DNA of 16,860 bases from CAZUQA01 sp964622375 (GCA_964622375.1 CAZUQA010000090.1:1-16860); one strand, 5' to 3'. Positions 7,383 to 15,780 are shown, counted from the stretch's first letter. Notes: a model not told the origin generated them from the sequence alone. Translations and numbers: made by a program.

Positions 7383-8543
7383 ATGTCAAATATCACCCGA
7401 TTAAACTATCAAGATAAAGAAATCATCTTGATTGGTACCGCCCATGTCTCTGCCGACAGCATTAGCGAAGTCACGGAAGTTATCACTGCCGAGTCACCTG
7501 ATACTATCTGTATCGAACTGGATCAAAGCCGTTATGACAGTTTAACCAATCCGACCCACTGGCAACAACTCGACATCAAAGAAATCATCAAAGAAAAGCG
7601 CGTAGCTTATCTTTTAGTAAATATTATCTTAGCCTCTTTTCAAAATCGCTTAGCCGACCAATCCGGCATCAGCTCCGGTGGGGAAATGTTAGAAGGTATT
7701 CGCCTAGCTACCGAGTTGTCGACCAATTTAGTTTTAGCTGATCGTGACATCAAGACCACTTTCATGCGGGTCTATCGCAGTTTGAGTTTTTGGGAGAAAA
7801 TTAAAATGTTGTCTTCCTTGATTACTTCAATCTTTGACAAGACAGAAATCAGCCCGGAAGAAATCGAAAGGCTAAAAGAGCAGGACATGCTTAACCAAGC
7901 CTTGGATGAGATAAGCAAAGAATTTCCTAACATCAAAAAGACCTTGGTTGATGAACGCGACCAATATCTCACCTACAAGATTCAAAATGCTCCGGGTACC
8001 AAAGTAGTTGCGATTTTGGGAGCTGCCCACACTATCGGTATCAAAAAACTGATGGAACAAGCCCAATCGCTAGAGGGTTTAGACGATATCCCGCCGGCTT
8101 TAAAAATCGGAAAAATTATCGCATGGACTATCCCCTTATTTATCCTCGCCTTAATCATTGCCTCTTTTGTGCTCAGCCCGAAGCTCGGCTTCAATCAACT
8201 TATTGTTTGGGCTTTGTGGCACGGCAGTGCCAGTGCTTTGGCTTGTTTGTTGTTGGGGGCGCACCCGCTAACTATCCTTTCCGCTATTGTTTTGTCACCT
8301 TTTACCGCCATGTCACCGCTGGTCGGCGTCGGCGTCTTTGCCGCCTTAGTGGAAGCGATGATTCGTAAACCCAAAGTAAAAGACTTTGAAAGCATGGCTC
8401 AGGATGCTCAAACTCTCAAAGGCTTCTTCAGGAATAAGGTAATTCGTATTCTTTTGATTTTTATTGTCACCAACGTATTCAACGGTTTGGCTACTTATAT
8501 CAGTGGTTTCAACATTTTTAAGTCCCTGCTAAAGAATATTTAG
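7383..8543 (+). CDS. TraB/PrgY-family membrane protein
   Basis: A 386-residue TraB/PrgY protein, named after a factor that limits peptide pheromone activity in Enterococcus and related to TIKI/GumN-type putative metalloproteases. The N-terminal domain (1-230) holds the family motifs: LIGTAHVS with H21, CIELDQSRYDSL with E45, LVLADRDIKTT (117-125), and a second histidine in ILGAAHTIGI (H216). The C-terminal part is membranous, with hydrophobic segments at about 244-265, 273-292, 297-325 and 353-375. The start at 7383 is well supported by the N-terminal motif, although no ribosome binding site precedes it. It diverges from cdaA and converges on the ygjP-like gene with overlapping stop codons. 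The function in a chromosomal setting is unproven; the family suggests proteolysis or peptide handling at the membrane. Confidence 0.9.
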   Translation: MSNITRLNYQDKEIILIGTAHVSADSISEVTEVITAESPDTICIELDQSRYDSLTNPTHWQQLDIKEIIKEKRVAYLLVNIILASFQNRLADQSGISSGGEMLEGIRLATELSTNLVLADRDIKTTFMRVYRSLSFWEKIKMLSSLITSIFDKTEISPEEIERLKEQDMLNQALDEISKEFPNIKKTLVDERDQYLTYKIQNAPGTKVVAILGAAHTIGIKKLMEQAQSLEGLDDIPPALKIGKIIAWTIPLFILALIIASFVLSPKLGFNQLIVWALWHGSASALACLLLGAHPLTILSAIVLSPFTAMSPLVGVGVFAALVEAMIRKPKVKDFESMAQDAQTLKGFFRNKVIRILLIFIVTNVFNGLATYISGFNIFKSLLKNI

Positions 8544-9160
8544 GGGCGAGCTTCTTTGCGTATTTGCCGATAGTTTGGGGCATATTGCCGCAGTAAATCA
8601 TAAAAACGGGTAGAATGGTTCATTTCACTCAGATGACAAAGTTCATGATAGACTACCATTTCAATGAAAGCCGGAGAATACTTTAAAACATAAAGATTGA
8701 TTGAAATCTTTTTATTTTTATGGCAAATCCCAAAAGCACTTTTTAAGCGCTTGATATAGATGGCTTTAGGTTTATCAGGAAAGCGCTCAAGGCAGTGTTT
8801 GATGATAGCTTTTAGTTGGTCCTGATGCGCCAGATAAATCTCGTCATAAATTTGGAGCAAATCTTCTTCCTTACTGACATAACAAGTCAAAGTTTCCGGC
8901 TGAAGACTGTAACCGTATTTGCCACTGGCTACTTTTTCAATTTGGTATTCTTGGCCCAGAAGCAGGAAAACCTCATCCGCCTTAGGTTGGTTCAGTTTTT
9001 TCTTAATCCAACTTTGATGTTTATTGAGTAAATCCGTGATTTCCTGATCGCGGGTTGCAAAGTTGGTACGCACTAATACCGTAGCGCCGACGATATGTAA
9101 AGCTGTAGTTCGGCGTTGACTGCGTACGACTTTAACTTTGAAATCATCGACTGCTGACAT
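8540..9160 (-). CDS. YgjP-like M48-type metallohydrolase
   Basis: A 206-residue protein of the YgjP/DUF45 (SprT-like fold) family. The zinc site is VVYHELCHLSEMNHS, with H172, E173, H176 and H182. It is preceded by the usual YIKRLKSAFGICHKNKKISIN block (135-155), and the N-terminus VRSQRRTTALHI is typical. Relatives have been described as metal-dependent hydrolases, one as a UTP pyrophosphatase; the true substrate here is unknown. AGGAG lies about 10 nt before the ATG. The start overlaps the HAD gene by 17 nt, so the two are one transcript. The 3' end shares bases 8540-8543 with the stop of the opposing gene, and no terminator is visible. Confidence 0.92.
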   Translation of the reverse strand: MSAVDDFKVKVVRSQRRTTALHIVGATVLVRTNFATRDQEITDLLNKHQSWIKKKLNQPKADEVFLLLGQEYQIEKVASGKYGYSLQPETLTCYVSKEEDLLQIYDEIYLAHQDQLKAIIKHCLERFPDKPKAIYIKRLKSAFGICHKNKKISINLYVLKYSPAFIEMVVYHELCHLSEMNHSTRFYDLLRQYAPNYRQIRKEARP

Positions 9161-9839
9161 AAGCCAAAAACTCCTGCGCTGTCATTTCTTGACACACAAA
9201 ATCATCTTCACTGTCCAATATATCATCGACAATCAAGATACCTGCCATACCTAATTGTGTAGCTACCATATCTTCTTTCCGATCATTACCTACCATCACA
9301 CAATCAGCGGGCTGCAAATTAAATTCATTCAGCAAGTTTTGGTAGTAAGCCAAACTCGGTTTACAGGCTCTTTCCGTTTCAAAAGTTGTCACTTTAAGAA
9401 ACTCAGCGGCATCAAAACCTAACCAAGCTAAACGTTTATGGGTAGCCAGAGCCGGAAACACCGGTTGACTGGCAATAATTATCGGGTATTTTTTTTCCTG
9501 AAGCCGGCGCAGTGCTTGAACCATCGTTTCATTTTTTGTGGTGATACTCTGTAGTTTGTCGTACTCGTTTTCATAGTAGGCGTTTTCCTTAGCCATTAAG
9601 ACCTTAGCTTCAATGCCACTGAGCTCTGCCATTTTAGCGTAAAACTTCTCTTTGTTGCTGCGCTGGTCAATGACCGCTACCATATAGAGGTAGCTTTGGT
9701 AAATATAGTCAATAGTTTTTTCCGGACTGATCAGCGCAGAAAAAGCTCGAGCTAAACCACCGTAATAGGCTTTTTCAAACACCGGCCAATTGAGTTTTAA
9801 CAGGGTATCATCTAAATCGAAAAAATAAGTTTTCATCAT
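9144..9839 (-). CDS. HAD-superfamily phosphatase
   Basis: A 231-residue haloacid dehalogenase-type hydrolase. Motif I, FFDLDDTLL, near the N-terminus supplies the nucleophile and acid/base aspartates. Motif II is IIIASQP, motif III the lysine of ACKPS, and motif IV VGNDRKEDMVA. The helical segment between motifs I and II (about 100 residues) is a C1-type cap, as in phosphoglycolate-phosphatase-like or YjjG-like enzymes. Two adjacent ATGs (9839 and 9836) are possible; GGAG is 9 nt before the first. A longer frame from a TTG at 9902 is rejected because it begins within the upstream gene's terminator and past the promoter. Overlap with the metallohydrolase gene implies joint expression. The substrate is not predictable. 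Confidence 0.92.
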   Translation of the reverse strand: MMKTYFFDLDDTLLKLNWPVFEKAYYGGLARAFSALISPEKTIDYIYQSYLYMVAVIDQRSNKEKFYAKMAELSGIEAKVLMAKENAYYENEYDKLQSITTKNETMVQALRRLQEKKYPIIIASQPVFPALATHKRLAWLGFDAAEFLKVTTFETERACKPSLAYYQNLLNEFNLQPADCVMVGNDRKEDMVATQLGMAGILIVDDILDSEDDFVCQEMTAQEFLAYVSSR

Positions 9840-9857
9840 TGCCCCTTTCTCCGGCTG

Positions 9858-9866
9858 ATTATACCA
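9858..9866 (-). promoter_or_regulatory. Extended -10 promoter of the HAD/ygjP pair
   Basis: On the minus strand TGGTATAAT (9866-9858) is a perfect extended -10. No real -35 is present at 17 nt, where only the terminator's T-run lies. Transcription would begin about 7 nt on, leaving a very short leader with GGAG near its 5' end. Confidence 0.65.
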
Positions 9867-9879
9867 CAGGCTCCGCTGA

Positions 9880-9909
9880 TAAAAAAAGGCTTGATTGCTC
9901 AAACCTTTT
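9880..9909 (-). terminator. Intrinsic terminator of the protease gene
   Basis: On the minus strand GGTTTGA (9905-9899), loop GCAA and TCAAGCC (9894-9888) form a 7-bp stem with one G-T pair, followed by seven T residues (9887-9881). Upstream A residues extend the stem. It begins about 4 nt past the protease stop codon. Confidence 0.88.
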
Positions 9910-9913
9910 AATA

Positions 9914-12900
9914 CTATTTATTAGCCCATTCCGTGATATCAGTTATTGGCCCCTGAGCTAGGGTGCCCAAATACCCGGTTTGTTGGGAATTGAAAATCAA
10001 GACATAAGTTTTACCATCATAAACTGCTTGAAAAGCAAACTCCGTTGCCGCATCAAGAGGTGGGAAGACATACCCTCCGCTAATGCGGATCCGCACTATC
10101 GCACTTTTTCCCGGTTTGATGGTGATTGCACTCTTTTTAACTCCTTTGTTGTTAGCCAAATAGAGGATGGTATAGAAAGAGCCCTCATAACCAACGCGGT
10201 TTTGTAGAACTAAATCACGTTTACCCTTATTTTTGATCGTCACTTCAATCCATGACACATTGCTCCAAGTATAACCCGGGTACAAGCGATATTTTTTCGA
10301 CCCGGCACCGACCGACATCAGCGAAACGCCAAAATTCGGCTCAGCATTTGGTAAGTAGACTACTACCGGATCGGAGTAAGGACCATAAACTTTGGTCTTG
10401 CCGATGGTGCGATAAGCCCGTACCTTGACATAGTAGTTCTTACCCCCGGCTAAAGTCTGGAGGTTAAAAACCCGACTGGTAGCGGTCTTAACGGTATAAC
10501 GACCATTAGCAGCCAGCGCATAAGCGTACTGATAACCGCTGGCGCCGACAACAGCATTAGTGCTGACCCAAATGCCGGAATCCCCCGGGGTCGCTAAGAA
10601 ACTTGGTTTTTCTAAGAGCGGCTTGACCGATTTCACTGCGCTAAAAGCCCCGTAGTAAGTCTTGCCGTTGATTACCTTAACTGCTCTCACTTTGTAGTAG
10701 TAAGTCGTCCCGGTTTTCAGCCCGGATTGCTGGAGAACTACCGCTTTACTAGTGTTTACTGTGGTAAATAATTTATAACTTTTGGTTTTGTTGGTTGAAA
10801 AATGAATTTCATAGCGTTCGATATCCGCTAGCGGCGTAAAAGCGATGCTGGCGGTTTGGTAGTCTTTGTAGTCTACCTGCAAAGTGCTGATGGTCGAGGG
10901 AGTAACGGTAACGCTTACGACGATGGATTTGCTACCCATAGTAGCCGTAATCTTGGCGGTTCCGGCTTTTAGACCGTAGATTAGTCCATTGCCATCAACG
11001 CTGGCAACCGCGGTATTGCTACTTTTGAAATTGATTTTTCCCACACTCTTGGCCGGAATAAAAGCCGTCGTTAATTTTTTTGTGGTAAGTAGCGGTATAC
11101 TTAAAGTCGTTTCCGTTACAGTGAAGTCAGTCGCCAATATCGCCGTTTCAACATCAACAACGCAAGCTGCACTCTTGATGCCGGCACTGGTATCGACAGC
11201 TTGGACCCGTATCGTGGTCTGCCCGATTGCTACCGGACTCACCAGACCGTTTTGATCGACGGTGGCAATGCTACTATTATCGCTGCTCCAAATTAAGCCC
11301 TTTTCGGTAGCATCGCTGGGGTTCAGTGTCGCCTCCAACTTTTTGGGATAACCGATAAATACCCAGTCACTTGCCGCTAAACTTACGGCGTTAACCGGTT
11401 TAAACTTCACTTCGACAGCACAAGTTGCATTCAAGCCGCTGGCACTGTTGTTTATTCTGATGGTCGTGGTTCCGACATTGACACCCAGTACATTACCTTG
11501 ACTATCAACAGAGGCAATTGTCGGGTTGTCACTGGACCAAGTTAAGTTTTTATCACTGGCATCCGCCGGCCCAAAAACAGCTTCCAACTTGCTGGTTTTA
11601 CCTTTATCCACGGTGATGTTATTCGGGGATAGAGCTAAGCTTTCTAAAGGTACAACGGGATCGTTGTTCGCTAATATTTTGATACGGGCTACGGCATTTT
11701 TGCTGACCAAGTCCACCCACCCGCTGGCTTCCGGTTTATAGTAATAACTACGGCCCGGTGCCAAATTCACAGTATAGGTCAAAGGTTTGGCGCTGCTGGC
11801 CACATCGACTACCAATTTCGGTACGAAATTTGTACTGCTCAGTTCTACCACAACCGCAAAGCGTGTTCCTCTTTTGATTTTAACGTTGCTGCTTAATGGT
11901 ATAGTGTGATAGCCTTTGTTAGCCAAAACTCCAGTAGTGACAGCAGCAGTCACTTCCGTTCCGCTGTTGGGTGCCCCACCAGCGGGTACATCTTTGAAAA
12001 TTCGGATTTTGTAGCTACACTGTTCATCTAAAGTATAGAACCCAACTTCCATGAGGGTTTGATTGTTGTTTGTTGGTGCCGTAAAGATATTGGCCTGCGT
12101 TTGCGTTTTAGAACTGGAAGTAGTTATCAGATGCTCCGGATAAATAGTTCCGCCATCATACTGAAAGATATTATTGTAGTTGGTCGTTGTCATAACATAG
12201 GCAATCGCCACTTGATCATAGTATAGTGAGGTGGTTTCATAGGACATCCAAAAATAGCCGGCATTGCCCCAACCCGGACCCCAACTGTTTTTAACTAGCC
12301 AAGCACCATTGCCAGCCGGTTTGGAGTCAAAGTAATTTCTGTTGAAATTGTCATCCCAACCAATGATGGTAATGGCATGGTTACTTAAACCGGCAGCTCC
12401 GCCATAGTAATAACTAAAGTTTGTCTTTGAATAATAACTCGGGTTCCAGTAAAAACAAGCGTTGACCGCACCGTAATTCATAATAGCATCTTTCATGCCA
12501 TCGCTGTTTTCCACATCGATGATATAAGCACTTTTTAAGCGATAATCGCCGATGTAAGCCAGGTTTTCGTTGATGACCGTACTTAAAGCGGCGCTCAAGC
12601 CTTTAGTAATAAATCCACTGTAACTCTGACCGGAAAGCGCATTGAAGTTACTGTCGGTTTTGAGTCCGACATAGTTGGCCATGATAAACATCGGCGCAAA
12701 AATCGTACCCCCGCTGTCTAAATAATTGCCACTGAAGCCATTGACCAAGGAAATGGTCGTTTTATTACCCGCCGTATTTCCTAAAGGATCAGTAGGTCGC
12801 TTGTTATAGGAAAAATAGATTAGTTGTAAATTTGACAAACTGACAAATGAACTTGCCGGGTTTTGTCTTTTTAAACTGGCTTCCATCGCTGCTGTTCCAC

Positions 12901-13231
12901 TGAAAGCCCAACAAGTGCCATAACGATTTTGGTCTTTTACCGGCGATATATAGTTGACCCCACTGACGTAGCGTGAATCATAACTAGCCGGATAAACCCC
13001 GCGGTTGAGCTTGGTTTTAAACTTGCTGATGAGCTCGGAAGCATCAACAGCCAATAAGCCAAAATTCTCCTCTTCCTGTGCGCTTTCGATTATCACCGTC
13101 GATGAAACTGAATCTTCTTCGTCGATTATGATATCAGTAGTATAGTCATCATCAAGGCCGGCAGCGGCTAGTGGGTTGATGCCACTAAAGATAACTAAAC
13201 TGGTTATTATTGATAACAGTATTTTTTTCAT
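9914..13231 (-). CDS. Secreted C1-family (papain-like) cysteine protease with Ig-like and FN3-like repeats
   Basis: A 1105-residue multidomain protein. A signal peptide (about 1-24, ending LAAA) precedes a short acidic stretch. The papain domain (about 78-345) has Q101 of the oxyanion hole, C107 in GTCWAF, H285 in LSNHAITIIGW and N315 in VKNSWGPGWG, so the active site looks complete. Residues about 350-520 resemble the lectin-like domain seen after bacterial C1 peptidases. Three Big_2-type Ig-like domains follow (about 528-608, 615-694, 698-777; each with WSSDN or KSSNT, IASVD and a G-T-T/K-I motif), then two FN3-like domains (783-870, 873-960) and a C-terminal beta-rich region (961-1105) I do not recognise. 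There is no LPXTG motif, S-layer repeat or membrane anchor. AAGGGG sits 9 nt before the ATG. Likely a secreted or wall-retained protease; substrates unknown. Confidence 0.93.
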   Translation of the reverse strand: MKKILLSIITSLVIFSGINPLAAAGLDDDYTTDIIIDEEDSVSSTVIIESAQEEENFGLLAVDASELISKFKTKLNRGVYPASYDSRYVSGVNYISPVKDQNRYGTCWAFSGTAAMEASLKRQNPASSFVSLSNLQLIYFSYNKRPTDPLGNTAGNKTTISLVNGFSGNYLDSGGTIFAPMFIMANYVGLKTDSNFNALSGQSYSGFITKGLSAALSTVINENLAYIGDYRLKSAYIIDVENSDGMKDAIMNYGAVNACFYWNPSYYSKTNFSYYYGGAAGLSNHAITIIGWDDNFNRNYFDSKPAGNGAWLVKNSWGPGWGNAGYFWMSYETTSLYYDQVAIAYVMTTTNYNNIFQYDGGTIYPEHLITTSSSKTQTQANIFTAPTNNNQTLMEVGFYTLDEQCSYKIRIFKDVPAGGAPNSGTEVTAAVTTGVLANKGYHTIPLSSNVKIKRGTRFAVVVELSSTNFVPKLVVDVASSAKPLTYTVNLAPGRSYYYKPEASGWVDLVSKNAVARIKILANNDPVVPLESLALSPNNITVDKGKTSKLEAVFGPADASDKNLTWSSDNPTIASVDSQGNVLGVNVGTTTIRINNSASGLNATCAVEVKFKPVNAVSLAASDWVFIGYPKKLEATLNPSDATEKGLIWSSDNSSIATVDQNGLVSPVAIGQTTIRVQAVDTSAGIKSAACVVDVETAILATDFTVTETTLSIPLLTTKKLTTAFIPAKSVGKINFKSSNTAVASVDGNGLIYGLKAGTAKITATMGSKSIVVSVTVTPSTISTLQVDYKDYQTASIAFTPLADIERYEIHFSTNKTKSYKLFTTVNTSKAVVLQQSGLKTGTTYYYKVRAVKVINGKTYYGAFSAVKSVKPLLEKPSFLATPGDSGIWVSTNAVVGASGYQYAYALAANGRYTVKTATSRVFNLQTLAGGKNYYVKVRAYRTIGKTKVYGPYSDPVVVYLPNAEPNFGVSLMSVGAGSKKYRLYPGYTWSNVSWIEVTIKNKGKRDLVLQNRVGYEGSFYTILYLANNKGVKKSAITIKPGKSAIVRIRISGGYVFPPLDAATEFAFQAVYDGKTYVLIFNSQQTGYLGTLAQGPITDITEWANK

Positions 13232-13258
13232 AAGCTGTTTCCCCTTATTTCTAGGTTT

Positions 13259-13287
13259 ATTTTAGCTTGTTTATCGGGAATTTACAA
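13259..13287 (-). promoter_or_regulatory. Probable promoter of the protease gene
   Basis: On the minus strand TTGTAA (13282-13287) and TAAAAT (13259-13264) are spaced 17 nt, 27 nt before the protease start. It would let the protease be expressed apart from the sortase locus; read-through from upstream is also possible, since no terminator is seen in the 100-nt gap. Confidence 0.6.
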
Positions 13288-13331
13288 TTAGAACAATCAT
13301 CCTACTATTTGGCTATAACAACCGTTAATAA

Positions 13332-15059
13332 TCAACCGGTCTTTGGCACGATTTTTCTGGTGTTTTCGTAGATTATTTCATATTCTAAGTGCTCATAATC
13401 GCTTTTCAATTGTCGGATACTGCAGTTATTAGGCGGCAGTAGATAACCCAAAGGCGAGTAAGTCTCACAGATACGGTAACTATGTCCGTATTTCAGGTTT
13501 TCCAGATATATAGCCCCTAAACGAATTTGAAAGCCGCGACTCTCCGTCATTTCATTGTCCCTTTTTTTAACCAACCATTGTCCTTCGGGTAAATATTCCA
13601 CTATCTCACCATCGTTATTGGTGACAAAAGTATAATTAGGTTGCACTTTTCCGTTTTGTTGCCACAGTTGCATAGCCTCCGGTGAGTAAATATCGTAAAC
13701 CACATGAGCTTGATCTTGCAGGTAGAGCGCTCCAGTGGCAAAACTGCCATAATCATAAATGATTTCGTAATTTCCATCCTTTTGCAGTTCCACCTCGGCA
13801 ATACTGAAAAAGGCGCCGGCCAACAGCAAACTATCATTTTCTTCATCGACTTTTTTAATAATTAAGTTTATTCGCTTCAATTGATTGCGGATTTCTATTT
13901 TCCAAACTTCCTGATAAGCTTGTTGGTCCGGCTGAAGCAGCCAGCTATTTTCTCCTTGGTAGTAGTCATAACCCGGCGGTAGGCCCACTTCGACTAAACG
14001 ATAAATCCCATGATAATCCACATTACTAAAACTGATAATTCCCAATTCGTCACTTTTGCCAAAGCCGATTAAGCAAGGATGAACTTCGTCCGCTATATCA
14101 TATAATTCAAAAGTTGCTCCGGCTAAAGGCTTCCCGTTTTCTGCATCGACTTTCTTGACTTCAATGCTCAGCGGTTTTAAGGCTTGTCCGTTGATACTTA
14201 AGAAAGTTTGTAACAATTCACTGTTGCCGGCATCGTAAAGCTTTTGTGGTAGTGAAGAACCTTGACAATGCCAGACATAGGAACTGCCGCTACGCATCCC
14301 GCCAATGCGTTTCAAGATAATCAAGGTGTTGTTTTGGGGATTGTCCGGTAAACTCTGTAAAGTCACCTTCAGGGTATTCCCACTTTTTTCAACCAATACG
14401 TTGTCGGCAGCTTCCACCAGGTAATTAGCCAACACTTGGTTTTCATCGGTCAAAACCACAGTTTCGCCTTCTGCTAAATCAATAGCCTTTGTCGCAAAAG
14501 AAGGCAATAAATGGTGTTGCTGTATTAATTCATTGATAACTTTGGTATATTGTGATAAATCCACTTCATTCTTTTGATTAGTCGCATCGCTTTGACTCTT
14601 GTACCATTTAACTTGCCAACCTAGAGTTTCGAAAACTAACTGTTGGGTAGCCCCCCACCAGATCAGCTCTTCATGGCCCGGATAACCGTAACCGTAATAA
14701 GCAATCTGCCACAAGCGCTCTTGTACACTTTGGGCTAGTTGATTTACGGCATTACCGGCTGCTCCGGTATTGATAAAAGCCCGCCCTTCATATTCATAGA
14801 TCATGCGATGGGGTTCTAAACAATAAACCGCTTTTTTGTCCAACAACAACATTTTGGCATGAAATATTTGGGGATTACTGCCACTATATTTCAATTGTCC
14901 CATTTCATTGTTAAGGGCAGTTTTGCTTGCCCGGGCCCAATAAAGACTGGCGCCAATAGATAAAGTGCTACTACTGGCTGCCGTTTTACTGACAAATACC
15001 CCACTCAATAACAACAGGACCCACAATCCAACTACCATATTTCTGATACTTTTCTTCAT
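13332..15059 (-). CDS. Thioester-domain / SpaA-type surface protein ending at VPKTG
   Basis: A 575-residue secreted protein with a signal peptide (about 1-29). The N-terminal part looks like a thioester (TQXA-type) domain: C80 in AVYCLEP and Q139 in GATQQLVFETLGW are the likely Cys-Gln pair that binds host amines covalently in relatives such as streptococcal Cpa and SfbI. Two SpaA/Cna-B modules follow. In the first (about 297-393), K303 (VKKVD), E357 (RLVEVGLPPGY) and N392 could form an isopeptide bond; in the second (about 397-567), K403, E532 (ICETYSPLGY) and N566. The protein ends KIVPKTG and then TGA: a sortase-type motif with no hydrophobic stretch or basic tail. It begins 13 nt after the sortase stop with AAGGAAGG upstream, so both are cotranscribed. 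It is likely a sortase substrate by context, with its anchor missing. Confidence 0.88.
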   Translation of the reverse strand: MKKSIRNMVVGLWVLLLLSGVFVSKTAASSSTLSIGASLYWARASKTALNNEMGQLKYSGSNPQIFHAKMLLLDKKAVYCLEPHRMIYEYEGRAFINTGAAGNAVNQLAQSVQERLWQIAYYGYGYPGHEELIWWGATQQLVFETLGWQVKWYKSQSDATNQKNEVDLSQYTKVINELIQQHHLLPSFATKAIDLAEGETVVLTDENQVLANYLVEAADNVLVEKSGNTLKVTLQSLPDNPQNNTLIILKRIGGMRSGSSYVWHCQGSSLPQKLYDAGNSELLQTFLSINGQALKPLSIEVKKVDAENGKPLAGATFELYDIADEVHPCLIGFGKSDELGIISFSNVDYHGIYRLVEVGLPPGYDYYQGENSWLLQPDQQAYQEVWKIEIRNQLKRINLIIKKVDEENDSLLLAGAFFSIAEVELQKDGNYEIIYDYGSFATGALYLQDQAHVVYDIYSPEAMQLWQQNGKVQPNYTFVTNNDGEIVEYLPEGQWLVKKRDNEMTESRGFQIRLGAIYLENLKYGHSYRICETYSPLGYLLPPNNCSIRQLKSDYEHLEYEIIYENTRKIVPKTG

Positions 15060-15072
15060 CTTCCTTCCTTTC

Positions 15073-15780
15073 TTATACTAGCGGAATCGCCACGACGACC
15101 CAGCGTTTTTTTGCGGCATCGCTCATATCACAGGTAACTAAAGTGATACTGTTAGTGACTAAAGAAAAATCCCGTTTTTCTTGGGCCAGCAGGCTATGAG
15201 CCTGAGCGCTATGCAAAAACTTCACAAACTCACTGTGATTACGAAAATCGCCCTGTAAATAAGCGATTTCATTTTCCGGCAATTCGCGGTTGAAATAAGC
15301 TATGATTTCATATTTTTGTTCTTGACCATCACGTACAATGGTTAAAATGCGATTGTTCTGGACGTAGTTTCTATTCTTCAATAAAGTTAGGCGTTCATTA
15401 TTTTTTCGGGCGGAATGACCGTAGATCACCATGTTGTAGCTGATCGGGCTATAGTCTTTATCGATAAACAGTGTGCCTAAAGCCTCCTCTTCTTTCGCTA
15501 AGTTCAATTTCAAGTATTCTTTATTATCTTTACTCTGTACTACCGGAAGCATGCGATCACTCAAAGATAACCACAAGACAAAATCTTCATTGTCAAGCAC
15601 TTCCCTAGTTTCTAAACTAAAATCAGCCGCGGTGATCTCGCTTTTATCAACAACTTCCTCACTGGCCAACAGCGGCATATTAAAAACAATTAAACTGACG
15701 ACAGCGATCATTTGTAGATAAGCGATTATAGCCAACACCACAGTTTTCTTTTGTCGTTTTATTTGTCTGCTTAATTTCAT
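15073..15780 (-). CDS. Class B-like sortase
   Basis: A 235-residue transpeptidase with an N-terminal signal anchor (about 13-38). The catalytic residues are H122 (VIYGHSARKN), C217 (ITLVTCDMS) and R226 (KKRWVVVA). The helix between strands (SEFVKFLHSAQAHSLL, about 183-198) and the TCD...R ending place it nearer class B than class A or C, although the length and the C-terminus without a second membrane span also fit a lone anchoring enzyme. Class B enzymes include wall-anchoring SrtB and pilus-building types that accept VPPTG-like or PPKTG-like motifs. It overlaps the upstream 60-residue gene by 4 nt and is followed by the thioester protein, its likely substrate. Confidence 0.92.
   Translation of the reverse strand: MKLSRQIKRQKKTVVLAIIAYLQMIAVVSLIVFNMPLLASEEVVDKSEITAADFSLETREVLDNEDFVLWLSLSDRMLPVVQSKDNKEYLKLNLAKEEEALGTLFIDKDYSPISYNMVIYGHSARKNNERLTLLKNRNYVQNNRILTIVRDGQEQKYEIIAYFNRELPENEIAYLQGDFRNHSEFVKFLHSAQAHSLLAQEKRDFSLVTNSITLVTCDMSDAAKKRWVVVAIPLV

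Noticed and set aside
9840..9902. A longer HAD frame starting with TTG at 9902
   Set aside because: It begins inside the protease terminator, crosses the HAD promoter's -10, adds residues before the conserved FFDLDDT motif that do not belong to the fold, and has no properly spaced ribosome binding site.
10989..11741. Plus-strand frames within the protease gene
   Set aside because: They lie antisense to the Ig-like repeats and show no ribosome binding site or recognisable protein; they result from codon bias in the real gene.
13302..13334. TGA at the end of the surface protein read as tryptophan or selenocysteine
   Set aside because: padR, the 60-residue gene and others end in TGA in the expected places, so TGA is a stop here. 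Read-through would add only eight residues before two TAG codons, and no SECIS-like hairpin is evident.
13320..13345. Possible terminator after the surface protein (AACCGTT...AACCGGTT)
   Set aside because: The arms pair only with a bulge and no T-run follows on the minus strand.
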